A stretch of 64,000 nt of DNA from Litoribrevibacter euphylliae (GTDB lineage: Bacteria; Pseudomonadota; Gammaproteobacteria; Pseudomonadales; Litoribrevibacteraceae): assembly GCF_042646085.1 (NCBI RefSeq), contig NZ_JBHRSZ010000007.1, positions 818,948-882,947 on the forward strand. Direction: 5' to 3'. Both the position numbers and the translations under genes were made by a program. This document shows, one piece after another, positions 34,484 to 43,637 of the stretch; within the stretch, counting starts at the first letter, position 1, and the number at the start of each line of letters is the position of its first letter. The notes under the pieces are model-generated. The model had not been told where the DNA came from. It did not search any database and saw only the letters and a list, made by a program, of their open reading frames with translations.

Positions 34484-35122
34484 TTATTTGGTTGTTGGGT
34501 TCAGCGTCCACTCGGATAGGACTAGGCTGACTTTGTGACCGTTATAGCGCGCAATGATTTTGTGGGGAAGGAAAACCGGCGTTTGATCTTTGTCTGCATG
34601 ACGTTCGTAATTGATTAGGCGAATGTCCCATCCTTGTTGTTGCAGTCGTGCTAGTTGCCCTTGACCATTAAATTGCTGATTACTTACCGGAGCATTGGGG
34701 TCAGGAATGCCTTTTACCCAGTACTTGAGTGAGTTTATAGGAAACTCCCAGTTAAGATAGCGTTCCAATGCGATATCGGTAGGTAGGGTGCGTTGATTAT
34801 TTTCATCCACTTTAATGGTTACGAACTGTTGGTCTCCGAATAAGTCCAACCCGCCAAAACCCAACGTGCCTCGAATGCTGATGGAAAAGGCTTGATGATC
34901 TTGTTGCCAATCAATGTAGCCGGTTTGATTCTGTTTGGGGGTGACTACGCCAACCTTGCCGGATAATTCCCAGTTCTCAAGCTGACTGATGCTTTGAAGG
35001 TGCTGTTGCCAGTGTTGCGGTTCTTCAGAAAAGGTTGCGGAGGATGTAGTGGGTGCATCATCTATACTGGTGCACCCGGAAATACCAAGAATAAGTAAAA
35101 GCGTTAGCCCGAAAATGCGCAT
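34484..35122 (-). CDS. lolB: Outer-membrane lipoprotein insertion protein LolB
   Basis: 212-aa lipoprotein, the outer-membrane acceptor that takes lipoproteins from LolA and inserts them. Signal peptide with lipobox LGISGC (Cys16). The body keeps the pattern WELSGKVGVVTPKQNQTGYIDW, GGLDLFGDQQFVTIKVD, SLKYWVKGIPDPNAP and a LVLSEW end. It lies between the TPR lipoprotein gene (20-base gap) and ispE in the conserved order. Confidence 0.93.
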   Translation of the reverse strand: MRIFGLTLLLILGISGCTSIDDAPTTSSATFSEEPQHWQQHLQSISQLENWELSGKVGVVTPKQNQTGYIDWQQDHQAFSISIRGTLGFGGLDLFGDQQFVTIKVDENNQRTLPTDIALERYLNWEFPINSLKYWVKGIPDPNAPVSNQQFNGQGQLARLQQQGWDIRLINYERHADKDQTPVFLPHKIIARYNGHKVSLVLSEWTLNPTTK

Positions 35123-35142
35123 TAGGGTCTCCTGCTGAAAAA

Positions 35143-36915
35143 TTATTGCTGGGTGGTTGGCGATTCGTTTTCAGCGGGTTCCTGATCGTCTTTGTGGTTT
35201 ACATTGATGTTAAAGCGTTTCATGGTTTCTAGTAGTTTAGGTCCGGTTGGGTTGTGACGGAGGCCGTCAATCCAGACTTTAAGTGCTTGGTCTTTTTTAT
35301 TTTGAACCCATAGTACTTCACCTAAATGAGCAGCCACTTCCTGATCTTTAAACATCTGATAGGCTTTAGCGAGCAGTAATTCAGCCTTTTTGTAGTCACC
35401 CAGCTTAAAGTAAATCCAGCCGAGACTGTCGATGATGGCTGGATCATTAGGGTCAAGAATGTAGGCTTTTTCAATATAGTCTTTGGCTTCTTCCAGGCGA
35501 TCGGTTTTATCGGCAAGCGTGTAACCAAGTGCATTTAATGCAATCGAACTGTTAGGGTTTTTGGCTAGGATTGCTCGCAGATCTTGTTCCATTCCCTGGA
35601 TATCTCCAGTCATATCACGAACCATAGCGCGGCCATAGAGTAGATTGCCATCGCTTGGCTCTAGAGCAATGGCTTCATTGTAAAGGATGATGGACTCGTT
35701 AAAGTCATTAGCTTCTCGAACCAGCTCCGCTTCGATTTGGATGAGTCGCGGAATTTGGTTTGCGTGCTGGGTGTGGAGTTCTCGCAAATATTGACGCGCA
35801 GTGTTGATGTCTTGGTTGTCTTTGATCAGTGTTGTGGTGCGAGTGATGGCGGAAATCAGATTCTTACCTTCCTCGACAGACTTGTATGCTTCAATGGCTT
35901 GTTCTGGCTGATTGTGTTGTTCGTGCAATTGACCCAAGAAATACCAGGCGCTGTCTCTTTGCTTGGTTTCTGTAGCGGATAAGAAAAGAGCTTCAGCGGC
36001 TTTATATTGACCTAGCTCAGCGTTGATTAGTGCAGCGGATATTAGAATCTCATCATCGCTTGGATGGATTTCTGTCAGCACTTCCAGAATGTCGAGTGCA
36101 TCGTCGACTTCTTGATGATCGGCAAGCGCCTGGGCGTACAGAAGGCCAAGTGTTTTTTCGCCGGTGAAGTTGTTCCAGCCTTCTTCAAGTGTGCGAAGAG
36201 AGTCTTTAGCCTGTTCATTTCGAGCGTAAAGTTTGGCAAGCATAATGTAATGTGGTGGAGACATTTCACCCGCTTGGGTTAGTGCTTTCATCGCTTCGAG
36301 TGCTTGTTGATCTTGGCCGAAGTCGCTGAGCAAAAGTGCTTTAGTGAAATGCAGGCGAACATGGTTTGGGTGTTCGCTGATGAGGCTGGATAGACCATCA
36401 ATGATGGATTGATGCAGTTCGGCAGGGAGTTCTTTACCGCTCAGGTAAATTTGTTCCAGGCTGATTGATTCGGAAATGGCCAGGGCATCACGTAGGGCTT
36501 GGATGGATTTTTCAATGTCTTGCTGCTTTAGCCAATTGTTTGCTGCAGTGACGTGAGCGTGAATGTTTTCTTTGTCGTTCTCGCGCCAAATGTCGGCGGC
36601 TTCGGCAGCGGCTTGTGGTTCATTAAGATATTGAGCGATGCGTGATGCTCGCGCTGCAACATTGGGGTCTCGAGTGTTTTTGGCTTCATCGAGGTAGTAG
36701 CTCAGCGCCAAATCGTATTGGCTCCGTTGGCCTGCGATTTCAGCGACAAGCAGGTTGTAGAGGGTGTCAGTTTCAAAAGGACGAGTAGGGTGTTCTTTAG
36801 CTGTTTTTGTTTGTGAGACAGTGTTGGTTGTCGGGTCAGTTTGTTCTTGGGTGGTGGTGTTAAAAGTAGCGCAGCCACTTAATAAAATAATCGCTGACCA
36901 GAGAATGTGTCTCAT
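35143..36915 (-). CDS. TPR-repeat lipoprotein
   Basis: 590-aa exported lipoprotein with lipobox LLSGC (Cys15). The rest consists of tetratricopeptide repeats throughout (for instance QALEAMKALTQAGEMSPPHYI and the late DPNDPAIIDSLGWIYFKLGD with LGEVLW). It occupies the place of PA4667 of Pseudomonas, just upstream of lolB and divergent from hemA. TPR proteins act as scaffolds; a link to lipoprotein sorting is suggested only by position. A Gln/Pro-rich tail ends the protein. Confidence 0.92.
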   Translation of the reverse strand: MRHILWSAIILLSGCATFNTTTQEQTDPTTNTVSQTKTAKEHPTRPFETDTLYNLLVAEIAGQRSQYDLALSYYLDEAKNTRDPNVAARASRIAQYLNEPQAAAEAADIWRENDKENIHAHVTAANNWLKQQDIEKSIQALRDALAISESISLEQIYLSGKELPAELHQSIIDGLSSLISEHPNHVRLHFTKALLLSDFGQDQQALEAMKALTQAGEMSPPHYIMLAKLYARNEQAKDSLRTLEEGWNNFTGEKTLGLLYAQALADHQEVDDALDILEVLTEIHPSDDEILISAALINAELGQYKAAEALFLSATETKQRDSAWYFLGQLHEQHNQPEQAIEAYKSVEEGKNLISAITRTTTLIKDNQDINTARQYLRELHTQHANQIPRLIQIEAELVREANDFNESIILYNEAIALEPSDGNLLYGRAMVRDMTGDIQGMEQDLRAILAKNPNSSIALNALGYTLADKTDRLEEAKDYIEKAYILDPNDPAIIDSLGWIYFKLGDYKKAELLLAKAYQMFKDQEVAAHLGEVLWVQNKKDQALKVWIDGLRHNPTGPKLLETMKRFNINVNHKDDQEPAENESPTTQQ

Positions 36916-37078
36916 GGCGTGTCCTTAAAACTGAATGGTTGTAGATGGCACTTACACTACCAGCTTAATGCTGCGAAAAAAAGCAGAAAAAAAAGTACAT
37001 TAAAACAGGAAAACCGTGGATAATGTCAGGTTTTTGAAATCTCGGAACTTATAGGTAAAAGAGCTTAAGTCGATTAGC

Positions 37079-38359
37079 ATGGCGCTAGGAATTTTCGGTA
37101 TCAATCACAAGACAGCAACTGTTGAGGTAAGGGAGAAAGTTTCCTTTAGTCCTGAAGTTGTTGTGGATGCGTTACATCGACTGAGAGATCAAGTAGGTGT
37201 TTCTGAAGCCGCTATTTTATCGACCTGTAATCGCACCGAGATTTATTTCTCTGCCAAAGACGATATTCAACCTGCATTGATTGAGTGGATGGCGCATTAT
37301 CATCAGGTGGATAAAGGTGATCTGGAGTGCGCAGCCTATCTTCATCAGAATGAAGAAGCTTGTCGACATATCATGCGAGTCGCCTGCGGTCTCGATTCGT
37401 TAGTACTGGGTGAGCCCCAGATTCTTGGGCAACTTAAGTCGAGTTACAGTGTTGCGCGTGAAGCCGGTAGTGCTAATTCAACCTTGATGAAGTTGTTTGA
37501 GTCGTCGTTTTCCATTGCTAAACAAGTGCGAACAGAAACGGCCATTGGTGAGAACCCAGTGTCGGTTGCCTTTGCCGCCGTTAGCTTGTCTAAGCATATC
37601 TTCTCTGATCTATCCAAATGTAATGTGTTGTTGATAGGTGCCGGTGAAACCATTGATTTGGTGACCAAACACATTAAAGAGCAAGGCGTTTCTAAGATTG
37701 TTGTAGCAAACCGTACCTTGACGCGAGCTCAAGATCTGGCCAAGCGTTTCTCGGCCCAGGCCATTATGTTGTCTGATATTCCTGATTATTTACCAGACGC
37801 GGACATCGTCATCTCGTCCACTGCTAGCCAATTGCCGATTCTTGGTAAGGGGATGGTTGAGCGAGCCATGAAAAAGCGTCGTTATCAGCCGGTGTTTATG
37901 GCTGATATTGCGGTGCCTCGCGATATTGAGCCTCAAGTGGCTGAGCTTGAGGATGTGTATTTATACACGGTGGATGACTTGCATGAAGTGGTGGAAGAGA
38001 ACCGCAAAAGTCGCCAGAAGGCGGCGGAGCATGCAGAGCATATCGTTGGGCATGGCGTAGAAAAATTCCAGCAGCAAATGCGAAGCCTTGATGCTGTTTC
38101 TACTTTAACGGCCTTTCGTCAAAAGGCGTCAGAAATTTCAGATGCTGAGTTGGAGAAGTCCTTGGCTCAGCTCAAAAAAGGCGTTGACCCTGAGCGTGTA
38201 CTTACTCAATTGGCACGAGGCTTGACCAATAAGCTAATTCACGAACCGACTGTGAATATTCGCCAGGCCAGTTCAGAAGGTCGCCTGGAACTGATAAACT
38301 CCGCGCGCGAGTTGTTCGGTTTGGAAAATGCCTCCCAACATGAATCTCAGGATTCTTAG
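37079..38359 (+). CDS. hemA: Glutamyl-tRNA reductase
   Basis: 426-aa NADPH-dependent enzyme that makes glutamate-1-semialdehyde, first step of haem synthesis by the C5 pathway. The N-terminal GINHKTATVEVREK, the catalytic Cys50 in STCNRTEIY, GLDSLVLGEPQILGQ and the NADPH-binding GAGETIDL are intact. It diverges from the TPR lipoprotein and heads the hemA-prfA-prmC-moeB series conserved in gammaproteobacteria. The early KT region, which mediates haem-regulated proteolysis in enterics, is not testable by eye. Confidence 0.97.
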   Translation: MALGIFGINHKTATVEVREKVSFSPEVVVDALHRLRDQVGVSEAAILSTCNRTEIYFSAKDDIQPALIEWMAHYHQVDKGDLECAAYLHQNEEACRHIMRVACGLDSLVLGEPQILGQLKSSYSVAREAGSANSTLMKLFESSFSIAKQVRTETAIGENPVSVAFAAVSLSKHIFSDLSKCNVLLIGAGETIDLVTKHIKEQGVSKIVVANRTLTRAQDLAKRFSAQAIMLSDIPDYLPDADIVISSTASQLPILGKGMVERAMKKRRYQPVFMADIAVPRDIEPQVAELEDVYLYTVDDLHEVVEENRKSRQKAAEHAEHIVGHGVEKFQQQMRSLDAVSTLTAFRQKASEISDAELEKSLAQLKKGVDPERVLTQLARGLTNKLIHEPTVNIRQASSEGRLELINSARELFGLENASQHESQDS

Positions 38360-38424
38360 CTCGATAATTCATTATAATAACAAGCTGAGAATCGCTAACC
38401 TGTAAACGAATAAGTTGTAATCCT

Positions 38425-39507
38425 ATGAAAGCGTCAATTCTAGAAAAGTTAGATAACCTGTGTGATCGCTATGAAGAAGTCGGAGCACTGTTGAGTGATC
38501 CTGATGTGATTTCGGATCAAAATAAATTCCGTGCGCTGTCGGTTGAGTATTCCGAAATTGAGCCTGTGGTTAAATGCTTTGGCGATTACAAGCAAGCTCA
38601 GGATGATCTTGAAGAAGCGAAAATCCTGATGAACGATTCTGACCCAGACATGAAAGCAATGGGGCAGGAAGAATACAGTGCATGTCAGGATAACATTGCG
38701 TCGCTAGAATTGGATTTGCAAAAGTTGCTGCTTCCAAAAGATCCAAACGACGGTAAAAACGTTTACTTGGAAATTCGTGCCGGGACCGGTGGGGATGAGG
38801 CTGCGATTTTCTCGGGTGATTTGTTCCGTATGTATTCGCGTTATGCTGAAACGCAAGGTTGGCGCATTGAAATCATCAGTGAAAGCGAAGGTGAGCACGG
38901 CGGGTATAAAGAAATCATTACCCGCGTGGTTGGCCAGGATGTGTATTCTCGTCTGAAGTTTGAGTCTGGTGCACACCGTGTTCAACGTGTCCCTGAAACA
39001 GAATCTCAAGGTCGTGTTCATACTTCTGCGTGTACCGTGGCGATCATGCCGGAAGCGGATGAAATGGAAGAAGTGAATATCGATAAGAACGATTTGCGTA
39101 TTGATACTTTCCGAGCGTCTGGTGCCGGTGGTCAGCACGTAAACAAGACTGATTCGGCCATTCGTATTACTCACATTCCAACAGGGGTTGTGGTTGAGTG
39201 TCAGGATGAGCGTTCTCAGCATAAGAACCGGGCTAAGGCCATGTCGCTGTTAGCCACTCGTCTGAAGTCTGCACAAGAAGAAGCGGCTCAAAAAGAAGTG
39301 GCAGATCAACGTAAGAGTCTAGTCGGCAGTGGTGATCGTTCCGAGCGTATTCGCACGTATAACTACCCGCAAGGGCGTGTGACGGATCATCGTATTAACT
39401 TGACCTTGTATAAGTTGTCGGAAGTGATGGAAGGCGATCTAAATAGTTTGGTGCAACCTTTGGTGAATGAGCATCAGGCAGAATTGCTGACTGAGCTGGC
39501 CAACTAA
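38425..39507 (+). CDS. prfA: Peptide chain release factor 1
   Basis: 360-aa class I release factor recognising UAA and UAG. The stop-codon tripeptide region reads PETESQGRVHTS (PxT), and the GGQ motif at residues 235-237 in SGAGGQHVNKTD is intact; the glutamine is the substrate of PrmC encoded next. Length equals E. coli RF1 (360 aa). It is 65 bases after hemA and 30 bases before prmC. Confidence 0.98.
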   Translation: MKASILEKLDNLCDRYEEVGALLSDPDVISDQNKFRALSVEYSEIEPVVKCFGDYKQAQDDLEEAKILMNDSDPDMKAMGQEEYSACQDNIASLELDLQKLLLPKDPNDGKNVYLEIRAGTGGDEAAIFSGDLFRMYSRYAETQGWRIEIISESEGEHGGYKEIITRVVGQDVYSRLKFESGAHRVQRVPETESQGRVHTSACTVAIMPEADEMEEVNIDKNDLRIDTFRASGAGGQHVNKTDSAIRITHIPTGVVVECQDERSQHKNRAKAMSLLATRLKSAQEEAAQKEVADQRKSLVGSGDRSERIRTYNYPQGRVTDHRINLTLYKLSEVMEGDLNSLVQPLVNEHQAELLTELAN

Positions 39508-39537
39508 ATCATTACGCAGATTTGATGAGCCGATAAC

Positions 39538-40434
39538 ATGGCAAACCCTATATGTCCTAAGCCCTCAGATTCCTTGTCTGAGTGGCTTAATCAGGCCAAT
39601 CAACTGCTGCCTGATTCTGATTCAGCAAAGCTCGACCTTGAGGTCTTGCTTTGTCACATCCTTGATAGATCTCGTACCTTTCTTTATACCTGGCCAGAAA
39701 CGCTCTTGAGTGATGATCAATACCAAGCATTAGTGGCTGGTGTTGCTAAGCGTCAGCAAGGTCAGCCTATTGCTCATATTGTGGGTTATAAAGAATTCTG
39801 GTCACTGCCTTTGCAGGTGTCAGATACCACATTGATTCCTCGGCCGGACACTGAAACGCTTATTGAATGGGTGTTAGAGAACTTTTCGGGCGAAGAAGAT
39901 ACTGACGTTAAAAAGAAAGCCGTTGATTTAGGCACGGGAACCGGAGCGATTGCTTTGGCTTTGGCTTCAGAATACCCATTGTGGGACGTGTCTGGCTGTG
40001 ATCGGGTCAAAGAGGCAGTTGAATTGGCTAAGATCAATGCTAATGCGCTTGGCTTGGAGTCGGTGCGATTTTTTGAAAGTAGCTGGTTTGATGGTTTCGA
40101 TTCGGTTGCTGATGCGGGAAGTTATCACTTAATTATCAGTAACCCGCCCTATATTCGCGTGGCTGATAAACACTTGAGCGAAGGTGATGTGGTATTTGAG
40201 CCAAAGAGTGCCTTGGTTTCGGGGGAGGATGGTTTGGACGATATTCGAACCATCATTTCTGGCGCATTGCATTTTCTGACCGGTTCAGGCTGTTTGCTGA
40301 TTGAACACGGTTATGATCAGGCTGAGCAGGTTGCGCAGTTGTTTGTGGATGCCGGTTATGTCGGTGTAGGTTCCGGTCAGGATTATGGTGGAAATGATCG
40401 CTTTACCTTTGGCTGGAACGCAACGAGTCGTTGA
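39538..40434 (+). CDS. prmC: Release factor glutamine methyltransferase
   Basis: 298-aa SAM-dependent methyltransferase that modifies the Gln of the GGQ motif in RF1 and RF2. The N-terminal helical domain (residues 1-80) precedes the Rossmann domain with DLGTGTGAIALAL, and the catalytic NPPY motif is at residue 202. It follows its substrate gene prfA by 30 bases, the usual arrangement. Length is slightly above the E. coli protein (277 aa). Confidence 0.97.
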   Translation: MANPICPKPSDSLSEWLNQANQLLPDSDSAKLDLEVLLCHILDRSRTFLYTWPETLLSDDQYQALVAGVAKRQQGQPIAHIVGYKEFWSLPLQVSDTTLIPRPDTETLIEWVLENFSGEEDTDVKKKAVDLGTGTGAIALALASEYPLWDVSGCDRVKEAVELAKINANALGLESVRFFESSWFDGFDSVADAGSYHLIISNPPYIRVADKHLSEGDVVFEPKSALVSGEDGLDDIRTIISGALHFLTGSGCLLIEHGYDQAEQVAQLFVDAGYVGVGSGQDYGGNDRFTFGWNATSR

Positions 40435-40468
40435 AGTAAGCAAATAGTTTAGGTTGAGGGTGAGTACA

Positions 40469-41227
40469 TTGACGGATTTAACCGATGAGCAATTGTTAAG
40501 ATACAGTCGTCAAATTATGTTGCCGCAGTTGGACATCGAAGGGCAACAGCGAATTCTTGGTGCGTCTGTATTAATTATTGGTGCCGGTGGATTGGGGAAT
40601 CCTGCTGCAATGTATTTAGCGGCAGCTGGGGTTGGACGCATAGTTTTGGTTGATGATGATCAGGTCGATCAAACTAACTTGCAGCGTCAGGTCGCGTTTA
40701 CTGAATCGAGTATTAACACTGCCAAAGTCGAGGCCTTGGCAGCTCAGTTGATGGCTAATAATTCTGATATCAAAGTTGACACTGTGGCTCAGCGCCTTGA
40801 TGAAACTGAGTTGCTTGATTATATCTCGCAAGTGGATGTGGTACTGGATTGTACGGATAACTTTGACAGTCGGTTTATGATTAACCGAATCAGCTGGCAG
40901 GTTGGCAAACCATTAGTATCAGCGGCAGCGATTGGTTTTGAAGGGCAGTTGTCTGTGTATCATCCTGGGGTTGAGGCTTCACCGTGTTATCAATGCTTGT
41001 ATGGCGAAGTGGATGCACAAGAGCTTACCTGTTCTGAAAGTGGTGTGTTGGGCCCGGTCGTTGGTTCTCAGGGTGTGCTGCAGGCGTTGGAAACGTTAAA
41101 GCTCATTGCTGGTGTTGGTGAGTCTTTAGTGGGGCGTCTTCAGGTCTTTGATGCGCTGAATCATGAGTGGCGAACGATCAAATTAAGAAAAGACCCTGAG
41201 TGCCCGGTGTGTGGCACATGTTCATAG
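40469..41227 (+). CDS. moeB: Molybdopterin-synthase adenylyltransferase MoeB (ThiF/HesA family)
   Basis: About 252-aa E1-like enzyme that adenylates the C-terminus of a sulphur-carrier protein such as MoaD (or ThiS). ATP site GAGGLGNPAAMYLAAAGVG, NLQRQ and DCTDN motifs, and two zinc-binding CxxC pairs (CYQCL and CPVCGTC) are present; the Cys in ELTCSESGVLGP is conserved. The start is uncertain: TTG 40469 has GAGG 9 bases upstream and gives the family-typical MTDLTDEQLLRYSRQI; in-frame GTG 40460 and TTG 40454 would be longer. It ends the hemA-prfA-prmC series. Confidence 0.9.
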   Translation: MTDLTDEQLLRYSRQIMLPQLDIEGQQRILGASVLIIGAGGLGNPAAMYLAAAGVGRIVLVDDDQVDQTNLQRQVAFTESSINTAKVEALAAQLMANNSDIKVDTVAQRLDETELLDYISQVDVVLDCTDNFDSRFMINRISWQVGKPLVSAAAIGFEGQLSVYHPGVEASPCYQCLYGEVDAQELTCSESGVLGPVVGSQGVLQALETLKLIAGVGESLVGRLQVFDALNHEWRTIKLRKDPECPVCGTCS

Positions 41228-41249
41228 GTTGTCAGGTTCTTATGTGGGC

Positions 41250-41277
41250 TTGAAGTTTTCCTATCTGGACATATATA
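41250..41277 (+). promoter_or_regulatory. Candidate sigma-70 promoter for the LON-domain gene
   Basis: TTGAAG (41250-41255) and TATATA (41272-41277) with a 16-bp spacer, about 115 bases upstream of ATG 41392. Sequence match only. Confidence 0.35.
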
Positions 41278-41391
41278 CCCCAAGATAGTGATGAGTGCAG
41301 TTTACAAAGCGCCATCCTCGTACATAATCAATAATAAGTCGTCTCTTTTCGATGGATTTGTTGCTTATTGGTTTCTTTGGAATTTGCAGCT

Positions 41392-41964
41392 ATGAATCAC
41401 CTTCCTATTTTTCCGTTAGATGTTGTCATGTTTCCCGATATGCGCCTGGACCTTAAGATCTTTGAGCCGAAATATCTTGATATGGTCGCAGAGTGTTTCA
41501 AAGAAGATCATGGGTTTGTGGTGTGTCGAATCATTCAAGATAAGTCGGACGTGTTCTGTCAGACCTTTGAATCTGTCGGGACTCTGGTTCGTATTGTTGA
41601 TTTTGCTCAACTTAAAAACGGCATGTTGGGGATTACAGTCGAAGGCATTGAGCGTGTTCGGGTTGCGTTTCCGTATTGTGATGCAAACCAGTTGGTGCGT
41701 GCGGAAAGACAGGCAATGAATGCTGAAATGCAGATGGCCACAGAGGTGGAGCATGAAGAATTAGTGATCATGTTAAAGCATCTGGAGAAGCATCCTGCGA
41801 TTGAACACCGAGAGATCGCTTATGACGATGCCTCTTCGATTAGCTGGCGTCTTGCCGAGTTATTGCCATTCGAAGGGCCGGAAAAGCAAATGTTGCTAGA
41901 AATGAATCATCCATACGATCGCTTGGATGAGATATATCGCCTTCTCGATAAATACCAAAAATAA
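41392..41964 (+). CDS. LON N-terminal substrate-binding domain protein
   Basis: 190-aa protein consisting only of the Lon protease N-terminal (LAN/PUA-like) domain: LPIFPLDVVMFPDMRLDLKIFEPKYLDMV, GTLVRIVDF and LGITVEGIERVRV, followed by a helical half ending YDRLDEIYRLL. It has no ATPase or protease domain. Such stand-alone LON-like proteins are common in proteobacteria and of unknown function. ATG 41392 gives the normal N-terminus; an in-frame TTG eight codons earlier lacks support. Confidence 0.88.
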   Translation: MNHLPIFPLDVVMFPDMRLDLKIFEPKYLDMVAECFKEDHGFVVCRIIQDKSDVFCQTFESVGTLVRIVDFAQLKNGMLGITVEGIERVRVAFPYCDANQLVRAERQAMNAEMQMATEVEHEELVIMLKHLEKHPAIEHREIAYDDASSISWRLAELLPFEGPEKQMLLEMNHPYDRLDEIYRLLDKYQK

Positions 41965-42022
41965 GGTCTGTGCCCATTAGTCAGAGTATGTGTCTATAAA
42001 CGCTTTGATGGGTGTACTGTTT

Positions 42023-43468
42023 TTAGAAAAAATCCAGCCAGATGTATTTCTGATATTGCCTCTCAAATTCATACCAATAATAACCGATATATCCGATTAC
42101 TAAGGCTATGGGTAGCCAGCAGTCGTAGATTTTGAATGTTAGTGAGTGTTGATTGAACGGGCTGTAAATCAAGCGCGCTAGTGCCACGATCATAGCTCCC
42201 AGCAGTAGCCCGCATACCACGTCACTGAACCAATGTACGGCCAGTAACACTCGAGATCCACCTACCAATAATGCTAATAGTAAGGCTCCGAAATAGAAGG
42301 GCCAGCGTTTGTGGGTTGCCAATTCTTGAGCCAGAAAGGAAGCGATTAGACCGAAATAGACGGTAGCTCCCACTGTGTGCCCGCTAGGAAATGAGTGACC
42401 TGGAAATGCGGTGACCAAAAGATCAGGTCGGGCCAATTCAAAAGCATCTTTCAACGAAGTAACTAACGTGTAACTTAGTGCGGTTACTGCCGCAATTAAA
42501 ACGATGCCTGCGTACTGTCGTTTAATGATGAGGTAAAGACTGAATAAGCCTGCGCAGAAGTAGAGTAAGTTAGGATCGCCAAGCATGGTTATGGCTACCA
42601 GTGCGGTGTGGCCTTGTTCGGTATGAATCTGTTTTGCTAGATCCAATAAAGCTTGATCGGTAAATAAAGGGTGAGAAGCGTAATCCACCCAGAATACCCA
42701 GCCGAGGAAGAGTGCCAAACAAGTAATCAGGGTTAATAACGAAGGCAATGGAAAACTGGGGTCGTCTGTTCTTGGTGATGACAGTTTATGCCAAACCGTT
42801 TCAAGGGTGTCATGAGAGCTAAATACTTTCTTCATGTAGCGGTAAATAGAGCGTTCGGGGTGAAGGTTTTGATAAACCCAAACGGCTAGAGCAATGAATC
42901 CAAACAATAAAATGATGGTGGTGAAGAAAATACTTTTGAAATTCTCGGGAAGACTGATGTTCAGCCGCATCGCTGCACCTATGATGTAACCAGGTAAGAC
43001 GTAGCAAATTGCCCAACCTACGGCGGATACTACATTTACAAATAAGAAACGGCCACTGGGCATTGCCAGCATACCGGCAATCATTGGAATGATGGGTCTG
43101 ACGGGGCCAACGAAACGGCCGATGAAAATACTCTTTCCACCGTGCTGATCAAAGAACGAGCGTCCTTGATGTAGCCACTCTGGTTTGCGGTTGAACGGCC
43201 AGAGTGATGGAATGCGGTGTTTGAAAATACGGCCAAAATAAAAGCTGACGGCGTCTCCTGTGACGGCGCCGACAAATGACCAAATCAGTACAGCTTGAAG
43301 TGAAAAGTCCTGATTTCCGGCCATCACCATCAAGGCAAACATAAGAAAGGCACCGGGCATGATCAGTCCGATAATGGCCAGTGATTCACTGAATGCAGTT
43401 AAGAACACGCCAAATAGGAACCATTCGGGGTTTGAATTTAGCCAATCAAGAATAGAGTCAAACGACAT
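42023..43468 (-). CDS. DedA (VTT) - PAP2 phosphatase fusion membrane protein
   Basis: About 481 aa. The N-terminal DedA/SNARE-associated domain (residues 1-200) carries the SESLAIIGLIMPG motif and the GRFVGPVRPIIPMIAG signature. The C-terminal half is a PAP2 lipid phosphatase with all three motifs: KDAFELARP, FPSGHT and GSRVLLAVHWFSDV. Both parts are polytopic. DedA proteins are lipid scramblase-like and PAP2 enzymes dephosphorylate lipid pyrophosphates, so undecaprenyl or phosphatidate recycling is likely. ATG 43468 is preferred; GTG 43513 is possible, and neither has a clear ribosome site. Confidence 0.9.
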   Translation of the reverse strand: MSFDSILDWLNSNPEWFLFGVFLTAFSESLAIIGLIMPGAFLMFALMVMAGNQDFSLQAVLIWSFVGAVTGDAVSFYFGRIFKHRIPSLWPFNRKPEWLHQGRSFFDQHGGKSIFIGRFVGPVRPIIPMIAGMLAMPSGRFLFVNVVSAVGWAICYVLPGYIIGAAMRLNISLPENFKSIFFTTIILLFGFIALAVWVYQNLHPERSIYRYMKKVFSSHDTLETVWHKLSSPRTDDPSFPLPSLLTLITCLALFLGWVFWVDYASHPLFTDQALLDLAKQIHTEQGHTALVAITMLGDPNLLYFCAGLFSLYLIIKRQYAGIVLIAAVTALSYTLVTSLKDAFELARPDLLVTAFPGHSFPSGHTVGATVYFGLIASFLAQELATHKRWPFYFGALLLALLVGGSRVLLAVHWFSDVVCGLLLGAMIVALARLIYSPFNQHSLTFKIYDCWLPIALVIGYIGYYWYEFERQYQKYIWLDFF

Positions 43469-43637
43469 AATGTGCGATCTGATGTTGTATGGTCGATGAA
43501 GCTGGTGAGGCACCAGAATTAAATGCAGCCGTAAGTGTAAGCACTGGTCTATGAATTTCCAGTGACAAACTTAAACTTCATTGATTTCTTTTGCCCGGAT
43601 CAATGGATTCAGTGGAATTTGTTGGAATGCGTTTCTG

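Noticed and set aside
38704..39222. Minus-strand open frame of 172 codons
   Set aside because: Wholly antisense to prfA, which is a clear full-length release factor gene.
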